Shown: piece by piece, positions 23,984 through 35,304 of the stretch | Numbering within the stretch: the first letter of the stretch is position 1 | How the letters are laid out: the number at the start of each line of letters is the position of its first letter | Source: Daedaleopsis sinensis | Taxonomy: Eukaryota > Basidiomycota > Agaricomycetes > Polyporales > Polyporaceae | DNA length: 64,000 bases | Direction of reading: 5' to 3' | NCBI GenBank assembly: GCA_033807695.1 | Contig: CM066307.1 | Span: 2,666,001 to 2,730,000, forward strand | The notes under the pieces: model-generated | The model's database searches: none | What the model saw: the letters and a program-made list of their open reading frames with translations, nothing else | What the model was told of the DNA's origin: nothing | Position numbers and translations under genes: made by a program

Positions 23984-26263
23984 TCAGACCTGGAAATCTT
24001 GGTACCTCTGCGGCACGAGCGGCATCTGAAACTTCGACTCCCTCTTGCTCGGCGCGGGGGACGCGACCTGGCACGCGTCGCCCTCGACCTCCGTCGTGAC
24101 CTTGATGTCCATCATGCTCGGCGGCTCGTTCTCGGGCACCTACAAGCACCCGTTCGTCTCAGCCTCAATGCGCGAAAGGTGCACGACAGGTCGCGCTCAC
24201 CTGAGGCACGTTCCACGTCTCCGCGGCGGCGAGCCGGTTCGCGCGCGCGATGATGTTCGTCCCGAACGAGCCCGCGTCAAAGATGTGGACGCCGCGCGTG
24301 ATGAGCATCTTGCGCGAGTTGAGACTGGGGCGCGGCGGCGGCGTTGAGCAGATCAGAGCAGTGCGATGTCACTGTGCGAACTCACACGCAGAGCAGGGTG
24401 TTCATGTAAACTTAATAAACACGTGTCAGTGGAGAGAGCGGGCGTGATAGAACGCGGTGGGACATACGCCGTGCAGCGATCAGGTGCATAGTGACCCAGT
24501 ACAAGTCGTCCATGCGGGATACCGCCTGCAGATGTGATGATGTTTGTGAGATGGGCCGAATTCCAAGCCAAACAACCTACCAGAATTAGCATAATAGCAT
24601 CGGCGATGCTGCATACGGTCGAGAAGTCAGATCGTGCGGTAGCGAACACCGGCAAGGCCAGATTCCTACAGGATCAGTATCCCTGTATATCCTGCAATCA
24701 GCGATGGTGTAGGGCTTATCTGAGAGGACGTGCGACATACCGGTGTTGACTAAGTAGAGTATTGCCACGTCAAATAGCGAATCGCGTCTGAATACAGGAG
24801 ATGATCAGATCCCGGTACCCACTAGGAGCCTGAGCTGAGATGTGGAAAGTCACCACATACCCTGTGTAGCTCTCGCGGGACTTCCTCAAGCAAGCGACTA
24901 GAGACCCTGTCACAAGAGTATTGACAACCGTGACAGCCACCAATGGTGGCACGATCATTCGCTGAGATATAAATGGGCAAGATGTAAGGTGATCATCGTA
25001 GCTCGTGATCAAGGGACTCACAGAATTATTCGCGTAGGTCTCGAGTGCCGAATTCGAGGTAAACCTAGCAGATGAAGCTGTTGAATACCGGTGTAATCCG
25101 GGACCGTAGATGTGCTACTAACCCTTTCACCGATAGAGCTAAGTAGACAAAGTCAGTCAGGTCGATGGAGTCTACGCGATATAATGACACTTACCAATGT
25201 CGCACGCTAAGGAAAGACATACGCTCGTCAGTGGACCCATATACAAAGGGGAGAAAGTGAAGTATATTCCCACCGAGCTTGACCACGAGGAAAGCGGCCT
25301 ATCCGGGTCAGCGTGAGTGAGTGCGTACGAAGGGGAATTCGCTCTTTCTCACCGCGAACCAGGCGATCACTTTGTATCTGAAGGAAACTGCCATGGTGAT
25401 GTCCGTCAATATATATAAGCGAAGCACACGTCGTAGACGATACATACTCAGCGATAACCGGCGTATGAAGAATCTACAGGGGGCACAAAGTCAGTAACCG
25501 CTTGTATGTGACGATAAGACCCACATTTCGCTCGAGATGATGATTAGACACTATCGCGTTGGGGTCAGTGGTGCACACCGCTGCTTCTGCATAATCCAAG
25601 CACTCACTCCAGTGATTGTGATCAGCTGTAGAGAAAAGGAATCAATGAGACATTTGTGGGGCATCGTGCATGCAGCGGCGTACGTTTTCGGTCCTAGAAG
25701 GTGAGACACCCAGGCAATCAATAAGAGAAAGGCGGAACCGCAATTCTGTCGCACCAGTATAGTTGGAAAAGAGCAGCTGGGTTGAAGTAGTTTGTGACTA
25801 GTGTATGGTAGCTAATCAATGGCAGAAATGTGAGCTATGATCTACTAGGATTGGGATCCTGCACTCACATCGCGTGCATAGAGAACACTACTTGCAAGGT
25901 CTCTAGAGTGCTATATACCGCTTGGTCAATGATGTACTCTGCAGAGAAGAGGGTAAAGTGCCATCTTACAAAACGGATATCACCTAGCAGAGCAAAGTAA
26001 CATAAGTCTGCTGCGGCGCGAAGCTGTCAAGACGGTGGCGCGTACCAGAATCCTTATGAACGGCGTGTCCTTGGGATACAGTCGTGCATATTGATAGACC
26101 TGATGTAGTCCTATGCCATACAAGCTGCGGTGGCGTGAATACCTGTGCGGGGCAAGTAGATCGATAGCACGTACATGGTACTCAGAAAGGAACCGACTAG
26201 CAATGCGCCAATAGTACGGTCAAGCAAGCCGGACGTGGCAAGGGAGCTCAGGTCGGCGCTCAT
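23984..26263 (-). CDS. DUF6534-type membrane protein, copy 3
   Basis: Paralogue of copy 2. ATG at 26261-26263. Exon 1 reads MSADLSSLATSGLLDRTIGA then LLVGSFLSTM, ending at a GTACGT donor. Exon 2 has YGIGLHQVYQYARLYPKDT. An exon near 24980-24870 reads MIVPPLVAVTVVNTLVTGSL then VACLRKSRESYTG. The next has ILYLVNTG. The conserved late exon (about 24330-24200) reads NSRKMLITRGVHIFDAGSFG and ends ETWNVPQ. The last exon starts VPENEPPSMMDIKVTTEVEG and stops TGA at 23984-23986. The last two exons are markedly GC-rich (third positions almost all G/C) while the 5' exons are not, a composition step within one gene. The intermediate exons between 26.0 and 25.1 kb were not fully resolved, so internal decay cannot be excluded. 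Confidence 0.7.
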
Positions 26264-29200
26264 GCTCCGAGTCGTAGAGCTGCCAGTGCTATAGGGTGAC
26301 GGTTCAATTAGGGGAGCGCAGCGAGGATGCTAACGGTTGAGAGATGGGGATATATGGTGGGACATGGCATCGGATCCCCAGTGGACCAAGATATTGGATT
26401 TTGGACTTGATGCTGTCGGGATCAGTCCTCCGGGGTGAGAAGGCAAAAGCAGTGTATAGTTGTTGTCACCCATGAGACAGCGCGCTGTGAATGACCCTTG
26501 AGATCTTGAGAAGTGAACCTGCTCTTGATGATGGTTGTCCCAGTGGTCGGTATTTGCAAGGCTCGGCATCCTCCGACCGACGTGTTGGCCGGTGCCGACG
26601 AGGCGCCGGTCAGTCCATAACTTCAACTGGTACTCAACGTACACGGTTCACCGTCCTGATATTCCCTGTCAACCAGATGCTTCACTTGATATACATCTCT
26701 TACACCTGCCATCTCCACAAAGCTACTGCGGATAGTTCGAAGCCAGCCGCCACTGGTCCCGGGAGAAGTTCTCTCGAGCTTGAATTCAGCCATCTTCCCA
26801 GTGTAGACGACCACATAGTTTCTTGACCGTCCCAATTGAGATGGTTTACTGCCGTTCTGCCCGGATGTCAGCAGGACTTCATCATTCTACACAAGCGCAC
26901 ACGCCCAAAAAATCAGGGCACATCCAAGACACATTCCAGCGCACACTTAGAACGGCCAGGCTCACCTTATCCGCTCCCGAATCCGTGTACCATGATATTA
27001 AGTAATCATCTGTCAATGGTCATGACCCTACTCCGTTCCAATGCGCGTCGTCCCTGGTGATGCAACTGTGATGGTGGAGAATGGTACTAATGCACCTCTG
27101 TAGTTTAGGGCGCGAGCCTGTGTGCTTCTGCACTATCAGCGTGCTGCGTAGCTGAGCAAAACCTTAAGCGGTGCTGGAAGGCAGGGACAAGAAATACGAC
27201 ATCTGTGATATGAGTTGTCGGCGGACGACGTAGGAGCGCATATTTGTACTCTTTCCACATCTGGCGCCGCGGCAGTGCGTACCTGAAGTAGGGCGCAACA
27301 AGTGTGTCTCGTCCCCTTGGGAGTCAGCTCGAGTACGCCTATACAGCATCTCACTCGCATCGCTGCTGCCACCTCGAAGAGTCGTCTCATCTAGCGGCCG
27401 CTGCTGAAGCTCTGAGCTAGAGGTCTCTTGGCTCCGGTACGGCGCCGACCGTGGACCTAGCTACTCAAGCGAACCACGGTAGGACCCCATGGGCGCAAGT
27501 GAGCCCCTCGGAAGCCCCGTCAAGGCCACACAGGTCTTCTCAGCCTATTCGTAAGTGCCGTCGGCGCAGGTATGCATATGATATTGCGGCTCGTAATGGC
27601 CTCTCTCAATGTCATCGCGAGCCACAAGTAGCGCGGCGCGGTGTTTCACGCGATGAGCCACGGGCTGTCCAGCCCATTGAGTGCGCCGTGCATCGATAGG
27701 GCGGCTGAGAGAGGAGGGGCACATGGTCAGCATGTCGGAGGGGCTGTTCACGGGCGGGCTGGATAACTGCATCTTTGAATATGTCCAAGTCCGGCAGCTA
27801 CTCTACAACGTGTGCCTACTCCATGGGGATAAAGCATAGAGTAGCTGCCAATAAGAGAAATGGCCGTCTTCGGGTTCATACAGAGGCCGACAATGCTGCG
27901 GCAGCCGCGAGTGCTGCTCGACAGCCAACCTAGTCCTCCGAGTCCACCTCTTAGCTCGCGCTCGACAGAGGGATGCTCCGCGCGGCGCGCGCTCGACCAA
28001 GAGCTCGTTCGGCTTCCTGTCGCGTTGCGCGAATGCAGCCTAGGTGGTATGCCCTCGGCACGGCCCCGACTCGACCGTGTTATGGAGAAAATGGATCCTG
28101 TCCGCAAGCGCGGCGGGGGTACGCGGGGAGGATGAGGGCACCCATGAGGACATCCTCTTGAGTGGCCGATGACGTGGTTGGCCTGCGAGTGCCGTCTGCG
28201 CCGAAGACGAGCAGGGAGGAATAGAACGGCGGGAGAAAAATGTATTGCTGACGATCACAATCCTCGAGGACGCGCCGCGAGATGCGAAATGGGTTGCAGT
28301 CACGGTTGGCGAGGAAAGCAAGGAGGCGTCAGACAACGTGTCACTAGGATTGTTTTTCATCCATTAAGCTGGTGATAATCTTATATACACAGTACGCGTG
28401 CGATGATGATCACTCACGTATACAGTGGACAATCAACTGCCCCAATCCAACAGGTATCAATCATAAGAGGAGACCTAGAACAGATGACTTGGACTGCAGC
28501 GATGTTGAACTGTTCGTTCAGAATGCTCCCGCAAGAACAGCGGGAGCCGGCGCGGGCGCCGCGGCACCGCAGCGGCGGTCTGGCACTTGAATAGGCCGAA
28601 GACGTTGAAGTTAGAAGCCACCTTGCGGCTGTGTGACGATGATGCGCACGACGGGCTTTGTCGAGGCGGCGGATGTCGTGGAATAGAAAAGCTCGAGTCG
28701 AACCAAACACCGAGAAGGATGATCTAGGGCACACCGTTCTGAAAGTTCTTCAGGACGACATAGCCGGACGCGCTGAACCTCAACGAGGACGTGACGACTG
28801 CGTGCGACGGGTTGCTGCGAGTCCGACGTGCCGTTGTCCACAAAGAGACTGCCGTGGTCATACAACGGCTGCTTGATGCGTCCCAGGTAGCGAAGCCAGC
28901 AGTAGTCCTGAAGGAGTCGTCGATGGAGAGGTTGTCCTCGTGAACGACCAGTGAGGTGACCGTTGAGGCCGTCATTGGGCCAATTCCCTAAGCACCGTTC
29001 TTGAACGTGAACACCGCGCCAGCCACTGTTTAACGAGAACTGAGTTCACGGTCCAATATAAGTTGCGTTAGACTGACCAGGGGCAAAACAGGAATGGATG
29101 CTCTGAGCGCTGATGCGCGCGAACTTGAACCGCATCGAGCCGAGTCCGGATGTTCTACGGCCTCCGCTGCTTGTGCACTGGTACTTGACCCCGGTTAACG

Positions 29201-30148
29201 GAATGACGCGTTCGTGCACTCATCGCGGAGCCTGTGCACCACCTAGATCCGCCCATGAATGCGACCGAAGCAGCTTCTAGCCCACTGATGCCACTGCAGA
29301 GCTGTCGTGTGATCGTTTTCGGTGCAAGGAACAAAGCGGCTCCTCGCGCGGGGTCGATGGTCAAGCTTTCAAGGTGCGCGGAGGAAAGCGGTGAGCTGCG
29401 TCTGACGTGCGGAAGAGCCTGACGGGGCGGGGTCGTACTTACAGCGGGCCATTCAGGCCCCTTACTTAACCTTATCCGACGGAGAAGATGTTTTCGTTAA
29501 CTGCCGGCCGCGCACGCAATCTTGCTTCTCGTTTCCGTTGTATACCCGCGAAGTAGATTGAGACCTTGCCGCGTCCGCCGTATGCCGGAGAGTATGCCCT
29601 GCGTATCATTGTTGCGGATGTCAGTGCGATGGTGAGACTGTCGGCAGCGGGCGTGGTGAACAGATTCTCAGACTCGACGCGTGACCCTTAAGAGTGGTGC
29701 AGCATGCACTCACTTTCGAGATGCAGATTGAGCGAGTTTACTCTGCATGGCGTTCGGTACATCCGACGGGAAAAGGGTACGTCAGTCAAGCGCTTTGGGT
29801 ATGCGGAACACACATGATAATACTGAACTTACCTCAGGCGTAGGATGTACCCTCGAGCGTAAGTACGAGTGCTACGGGGCTTGAGAAGAGATCAGAGATA
29901 GGACTTGTATCTCAGCCTGCGCAAACAAAATGGGAACGATGGGCTAGGTCGAGGCGCGGAACATTAAGAAAATTGGGAACACTTACAGCCAGCCTGCGCT
30001 CGGTCCCACATGGGCCCGTCGCCCTCCGCCTCGGCGCAAGTGTTAGTGCAGGTGGTCCCGTGGCGATCGGAGCGCAAGATTTGTGTGAACGGTTCTTGGT
30101 AACATAAGGGCCCACAAGTCGTGGAGTACTGTTTTGCCAGATAGGGAG
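26264..30148. other. 3.9 kb without an intact gene
   Basis: Many short open frames on both strands, none with a recognisable domain or a convincing splice chain. Some minus-strand pieces look protein-like, for example DNLSIDDSFRTTAGFATWD near 28940-28880 and VPNAMQSKLAQSASRK near 29765-29715. They could be fragments of a decayed gene, but no family can be named. Confidence 0.4.
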
Positions 30149-31167
30149 CTAAGATGGAAGCATGCTTAGAGAGTGAGCATCGTCTTCGTCGGTAGACGAT
30201 AGCTAGATCGTCCTCTGCGGTAATTTAGTGTCAGGTCGGCTGGCCCCGGAGATATCGTCGACAATACATACCTTCACTGTCGACCACTCCGTGGTAATGT
30301 TATGTATATGTTGTTGTAGCACGGCCTTGCATGTATCGCACCGCAAGTCAGTTGCCGGCCTCTCGAACACAGACTGTAGCGCGTAGGTTGAGAGACCTAA
30401 AAACCATCGGTTCACGTCCTCACATGCACAAAGCTACGTCACTCACTCGGCAGTGAGTCCCACGCTAGTTCTGCCGCCGCCATTGCACATATTTTCGTAA
30501 GCTCCCTTTGCTCCTCCTCTCCGCACAGCGTCGTCGGCGGGTGCATCTGCGGCAGACGGAGGACGATCGCCTTGAGCGCCATGCGGCGGGCATTGTGGAG
30601 GTCAAGAAGCCTCTTGAAGTATATCGCACCCATCTTGATCGCCAGCTCGTCCGTGAGCGTAGAGGTGTCGAAGGCAAGGAGGTGGGAAGAGGCAGCGACG
30701 GCGACAAGCTCCAGGTCGAACTGGCCTGCCAGCGCGTAGGTCTCGATTGGCCGGTAGGGGACATGCGCGAGGATGAGTTGATAGAGCGGCATCCATTGTG
30801 CGGCAAGCTTGTCAACCATGACACCGTATTTTGTTAGTGCGATGAGAGTGCCCTCGATTTCCTCTAGGGATGGCCCGAGATGGGGGAAGGGAGAGCCGTA
30901 ATAGACGAGGTGTAAGGCGAGACGGAGTGTCTTCGCGTCTTCGGGCACGTTGATAAATTGGGGTGGAACGGGGTCGGCGAAAAACATTCCCCAGGCATTC
31001 GTGGATGCCAGAACGAGTTGGCGAGAATGGACATGGAACTGAGCTTGATCCCGGGTGATCAGGACTACATCAGGCAGCTCTCCAGCATGCTCGTGTGTAG
31101 GCGAGAACGGGACCGATGGTTCGGGGGTGGTGAAAGGGGGGTTAAGATACGGATTGTAGGCAAGCAT
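30149..31167 (-). CDS. BTB/POZ-domain protein
   Basis: Predicted 299-aa protein with a BTB/POZ-like fold, a protein-interaction domain used in fungi for dimerisation or as an adaptor for cullin-type ligases. The specific partner is unknown. Exons are 31167-30447, 30396-30272 and 30202-30149, all GT-AG and in phase (900 nt). Residues about 25-125 form the BTB core: LPDVVLITRDQAQFHVHSRQ, LVLASTNAWGMFF, VPEDAKTLRLALHLVYYG. A helical region follows (VDKLAAQWMPLYQLILA, YALAGQFDLELVAVAASSHL). Exon 2 supplies RCDTCKAVLQQHIHNI, a Cys-pair C-terminal module found in many Agaricomycete BTB proteins. The start was placed at MLAYNPYLNP; the longer open frame upstream begins only with TTG. Confidence 0.8.
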
Positions 31168-31747
31168 CAGTTCTGACTGTGAGGAGTTTAGTATGTATTC
31201 TGTGGTGCAGAGAGGCGACAGGCGGACCCTTGTCAAATTTAGGTAGTAAGTGATTCAACGCACGGTGCTGGCATCCTGAGATGCCTCCCCTGTATTCCCG
31301 CGTTCGCCACTGGGCATGGGGAAGTCGAGGTCTATGAGTTCAAGTTGGGATAAACGTTGAAAGGGTTGCATGGTGGTAGGAGGTAAGAGGGACGCCAAAG
31401 CGATGGTCGACCGTTGGAACAGACATCTGAGATGCCGGTGAGTCAGCCGCGAGGGCAGTGTAAGGCGAGAAAGTAGGAAGGACGCATGTGGGCGCAGACG
31501 GACAGACGTTCCTCCGCTCTGCTTTCAGCGCTAGCTTCACCTATGACGGTTAACATGACTAAGCTGGATGCGGCTGGGTTTGAACCTCGTTTCAATTTAA
31601 ACATAGCACTGCCGCAGTTTGCCTTTCAGATGCACCAATTTGAAGCAAACTAGATCCATACTACATCCGCCACCACCCATGAGCGCAGAGCGAGCACTTG
31701 AAAGATGCGGACCTCTCAAGCACTTGAAAACACTGGAGGACCTCCTT

Positions 31748-34418
31748 CTACGTATCACCCTTGATCAAATCTGCCGCGCGCTCTGCGACCGCGATGACAG
31801 GGACGCAAGGGTGTCCAGAGACCTGATCTGGGAACACCGACGCGTCGATAACGCGGAGCGACTGTACGCCGTGAACGCGCAGCTGCAGGTCGACAGCACT
31901 CGTGGCCGGATCTTGGCCCATCCGCACCGAGGACGTCTGGCAGCAAGGTACGTATCAATGAGCATTTCGTCTAATAGACAGGGTGAACTCGCTCACGGGA
32001 TGAGCGGAGGACTGTCCCCACTTGCGTACGTAGGCCTTGATTTCCGCGTCCGAAACCTGCGATCGGGTTGAGCCAGGACTTCCGCGCCATGACTTTGGGA
32101 CGGAGTACATACCTTGTCCGGGTCAGCGTCTCCAATCCAGTAGAATTCTGCATCATTAGGGGCCGTTTCCAAGTGGCGCAAGTCGAGCACGTCCGCCAGC
32201 GGTGGGGTCCGCACGAGGTGAAGGAGAAAGCGGATAGCGCGGATGCATGCGTTCATATCGCTCTGTTCCGCAAGGAAACTAGGGTTCGGTGAGATTAGAT
32301 ATAGTGCAGTAGATGATGCGACAAGAAAGCTCACTTTGTATCGATGAGAGGAGCGTCGTACACGCTGTTCGTCCGAAGTTCGACTGTACCTGCGCTGACA
32401 GGTTTGAGAATGATGGACGCCTAGACAGGCCAGGCTGATGAGCGATAGTTCAGGTTATGTAGATACACTAAAGCCATGCTTACAATGGTGATACTATGAG
32501 TGCCGCGAGGGGGATAAGCGCGCCCGAACTCTGCGAAACCTACCGGGAATAGGAGGAATTCAAGGTCGGGAGCCCGAGGTCCAGAGAAAGTGTCAGTGAC
32601 GGGTAGCTCCGGGCCATACGGTAGGCTGTCGAATACATGGTAAGCATGCTTCTGAACCGATCAAGACATCAAGCCGACGGCTTTTACCTTTTATCATCGG
32701 AGCGAGTGAACACCGCTGCCTGCGCACACAAAGCTCCCATCGGTCCGGACCCGAAGGCCAGCCAACGCAACAGTGCTATAGCGCCCTGAAGTGGGTTCTG
32801 CACAATGTGATCCCAAGTCCATCCAGGCTTCGCTCGGAAGCAGATACCCCCCGGGCTGACTTGCTGCAGGTGGGTGCTCCGACTCAGTAAATGATCCGCG
32901 CAAGACAAAAGGGAGACGCACATCGAGCAAACCACGTCCGACCGTTGGGAGGTCGTGCACAACGGGGATCTTGACCTTGTCAAGCTGCTCGGCCGATCCG
33001 ATTCCCGAGAGCAGGAGGACCTGAGGAGAGCCGATGACTCCGCCACACACCAGCACTTCGCGGTTCGCACCGACCGCGTACTTGGGACCATCACGGGTGG
33101 TTGATATCTGCACACCAACGGCTCTGGGGGTTCCGTCTGCGTCTGCAGTGAACAACACGCGCTCCGTGTGGGCGCATACTGCGATGGTGAGGTTGGGCCT
33201 TTCGCGAACCTCTTGCCGGAGGTATGTCGTAGCCGTCGAACTTCCTGAGGGACAGCATTAGGCTTTCCCAGAGGGTGCGTAAAATGCGACTGACTTTCAT
33301 GTTTCGCATCAACAGCGCCGAAGAATGCTCCAGCTCCAGCTCCGCCTTCTGCGGTGTTGAAGTCCCTGAATCACCATCCACTCAGCTCAATGTGTGGTTT
33401 CGGGATAGACAAAGGACCACTCACTTTCGTCGGGGAATTCCCATCAGTACGGCTGCGTCTATGAATGCATTCGTGATAGGCTTGTGAAAGGTTGCTGTCA
33501 GAGACCGCGGTAGAGCTTTTGGATGGACGGCCACTCACAGCGAGTTCAAGGTTGTCGGAAACGCGTGGTCCGTCTATCTTCATCTTCTGGAAATACCTAG
33601 GAATATGTTATGTCCACCTGACCTTGAAGCTTGTAAACGAGGACGAACTTTGACATGGTGCTTGAGCCCCATCCTGTGGCACCTAACCTCTCCCAAGCCT
33701 CATAATCTAGCGGCGGAATCAGAACCTATTCATCGAGAAGATGAGCAGATATTTGCACCTTCTGGATCGCAATGGTGATATATCATGGCGTTGACGGAAC
33801 TTTGAGAAAGACACGTCAGCGCGTGCTTTCCGCAAAGATGATCAGTACAACAGCTGACCTCGTGCCTCCCAATAGCTTTCCTCTTTGCATGTCCACAGTG
33901 CGCTCGTCAGTAAATTCCTTCTGAGGACTAAGACGGCGTTAGAGATGCGTTCGAGTAGTAAGATAGTGAACAAATCGTACACAGTTTGGTACCGCCAGTC
34001 ATGAGGGGTCCCTAGTATTCGTTCGAAGGCCAAGGGGACACGACTGAAGAACTTTCCTAGGCCTTCGTTGCTAAATAGTCATATCAGTATAGCTTACAAC
34101 ATGAACGATCCGAGTAGGTGTACCTTTCGCCTGCCTCCAGGAGAAGGACGGTGATCCCTCTATCTTCAGAGAGCCTTGACGCAAGCACACAACCAGCGGT
34201 TCCTGTGCGTAATTCAAAGGTCAGAGGCGGTGATTCGTCACATCCATGCACAAGCTGTAAGCAAGTTGATTGAACAACTGACCGCCTCCCATAATGACGT
34301 AGTCATACGACTTCCACTGTGCTCGCTCATCTTCCGACACAATGCTTGAGATCCCCGGCTTGAAGGATGAAGCGTAGACCGCAGGGTCGCTATGAGTTTT
34401 CGACGACGATTGACCCAT
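31748..34418 (-). CDS. GMC oxidoreductase (FAD-dependent, aryl-alcohol/glucose-oxidase superfamily)
   Basis: FAD enzyme of the glucose-methanol-choline family, which oxidises alcohols or sugars. In wood-decay fungi many members supply H2O2 for lignin attack, but the substrate here is unknown. Start ATG at 34416-34418 ([11 protein letters not shown], a possible N-myristoylation site and no signal peptide). YDYVIMGGG is spliced to [20 protein letters not shown] and LLEAGE, the ADP-binding fold. Middle exons give [25 protein letters not shown] and [20 protein letters not shown], the second GMC signature. C-terminal exons read [37 protein letters not shown], then TSSVRMG (catalytic His in AHP-TSSVRMG) and [20 protein letters not shown] with the second active-site His in SGHP. 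Stop at 31748-31750. At least ten small exons; some middle borders were not resolved, but all landmark motifs occur in order without a stop. Confidence 0.85.
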
Positions 34419-34552
34419 GGGGAATAGAGCTGGCGGAGGAGTAACGTGTCAGAATCTGAACGCGCTATGTACACGAGTCGGAGATCTAGAGAGGTAGCCT
34501 GAGGTAGCGTCGTCGCCAGAGGTTCCCGTCGCCCGAGGTCCGCATAAGAAGT

Positions 34553-34561
34553 CGTTTATAT
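34553..34561 (-). promoter_or_regulatory. TATA-box-like motif upstream of the GMC gene
   Basis: TATATAAAC on the minus strand, about 135 bp before the GMC start codon. A plausible core promoter element; no other regulatory site is supported. Confidence 0.4.
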
Positions 34562-34799
34562 ATGTTCCACACCAACGGAACAAGGAGAACTATTATCCAG
34601 AGACATCGCGGGATTATGGCCTAGTGAAGAGTCCAGCTATGAACTAGCATTAATCTGCATTAATGCAATATGATGGAGTGCCTCACCGTACGTTGTATCA
34701 CCGTCGACCGATGGTAACTGGCGCGCGATCAAAGTCATCCCGGCCGTGGTAGACGCTCGTGCCGCTTACACAACTTTGAGCAGCCCTGTGCGGTGAGCA

Positions 34800-35070
34800 T
34801 CGTACACGTCAATGTGAGATACCACATCGCACGATGCACTGTGGCCAGCTCGACAGGCGAGTCGTGTCCAAGTAATACACGCCAGTAAGTATGTATTCGA
34901 TTCCAAACCGAGGAAAAGGCCGAGTACAAGCACATACCCAGTGTATTTCCCCCAAGCTCTCCTTTTGCAGAATGACAGCGAGCTCGTCATGCGAGCATTC
35001 ACCATCATGACCGCAACCAATGGCATTACGATCATACTCTGCAAAAGCTGTTGTGCGCAACGTACAAGTT
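34800..35070 (-). pseudogene. DUF6534-type gene remnant
   Basis: One exon-sized block reads MIVMPLVAVMMVNARMTSSL then a Cys/Arg-rich stretch ending GKYTGYV. It aligns with the copy 3 exon MIVPPLVAVTVVNTLVTGSL...ESYTGYV at 24980-24870. Neighbouring family exons (the opening TFGALL segment and the NVPQ exon) are not found nearby, so this is a fragment left by deletion or partial duplication. Confidence 0.6.
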
Positions 35071-35304
35071 CTATGTGCTTCTCCTCGTCGGTTCGCCTGC
35101 CATGGCTAGACACGGCCGAGAGTGCGTGCAGCCAGACGACGCCGGTTCCCTGGGCGATGCATCCGCCCGAGAGCTCGAGTTGCGATTGATTGTATTGGAC
35201 TGCTGCACTGTACACAAACCTACACCCTCGGAACACAAAATAGGTCGATGGTGGCGACGTTCCGTCTAACGTATGTATGATGGGGATGCTAAAGGAGGCG
35301 TGTC

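Noticed and set aside
28040..28980. Possible glycosidase-like fragments on the minus strand
   Set aside because: Pieces look protein-like but no catalytic motif or family pattern could be confirmed, so no function was assigned.
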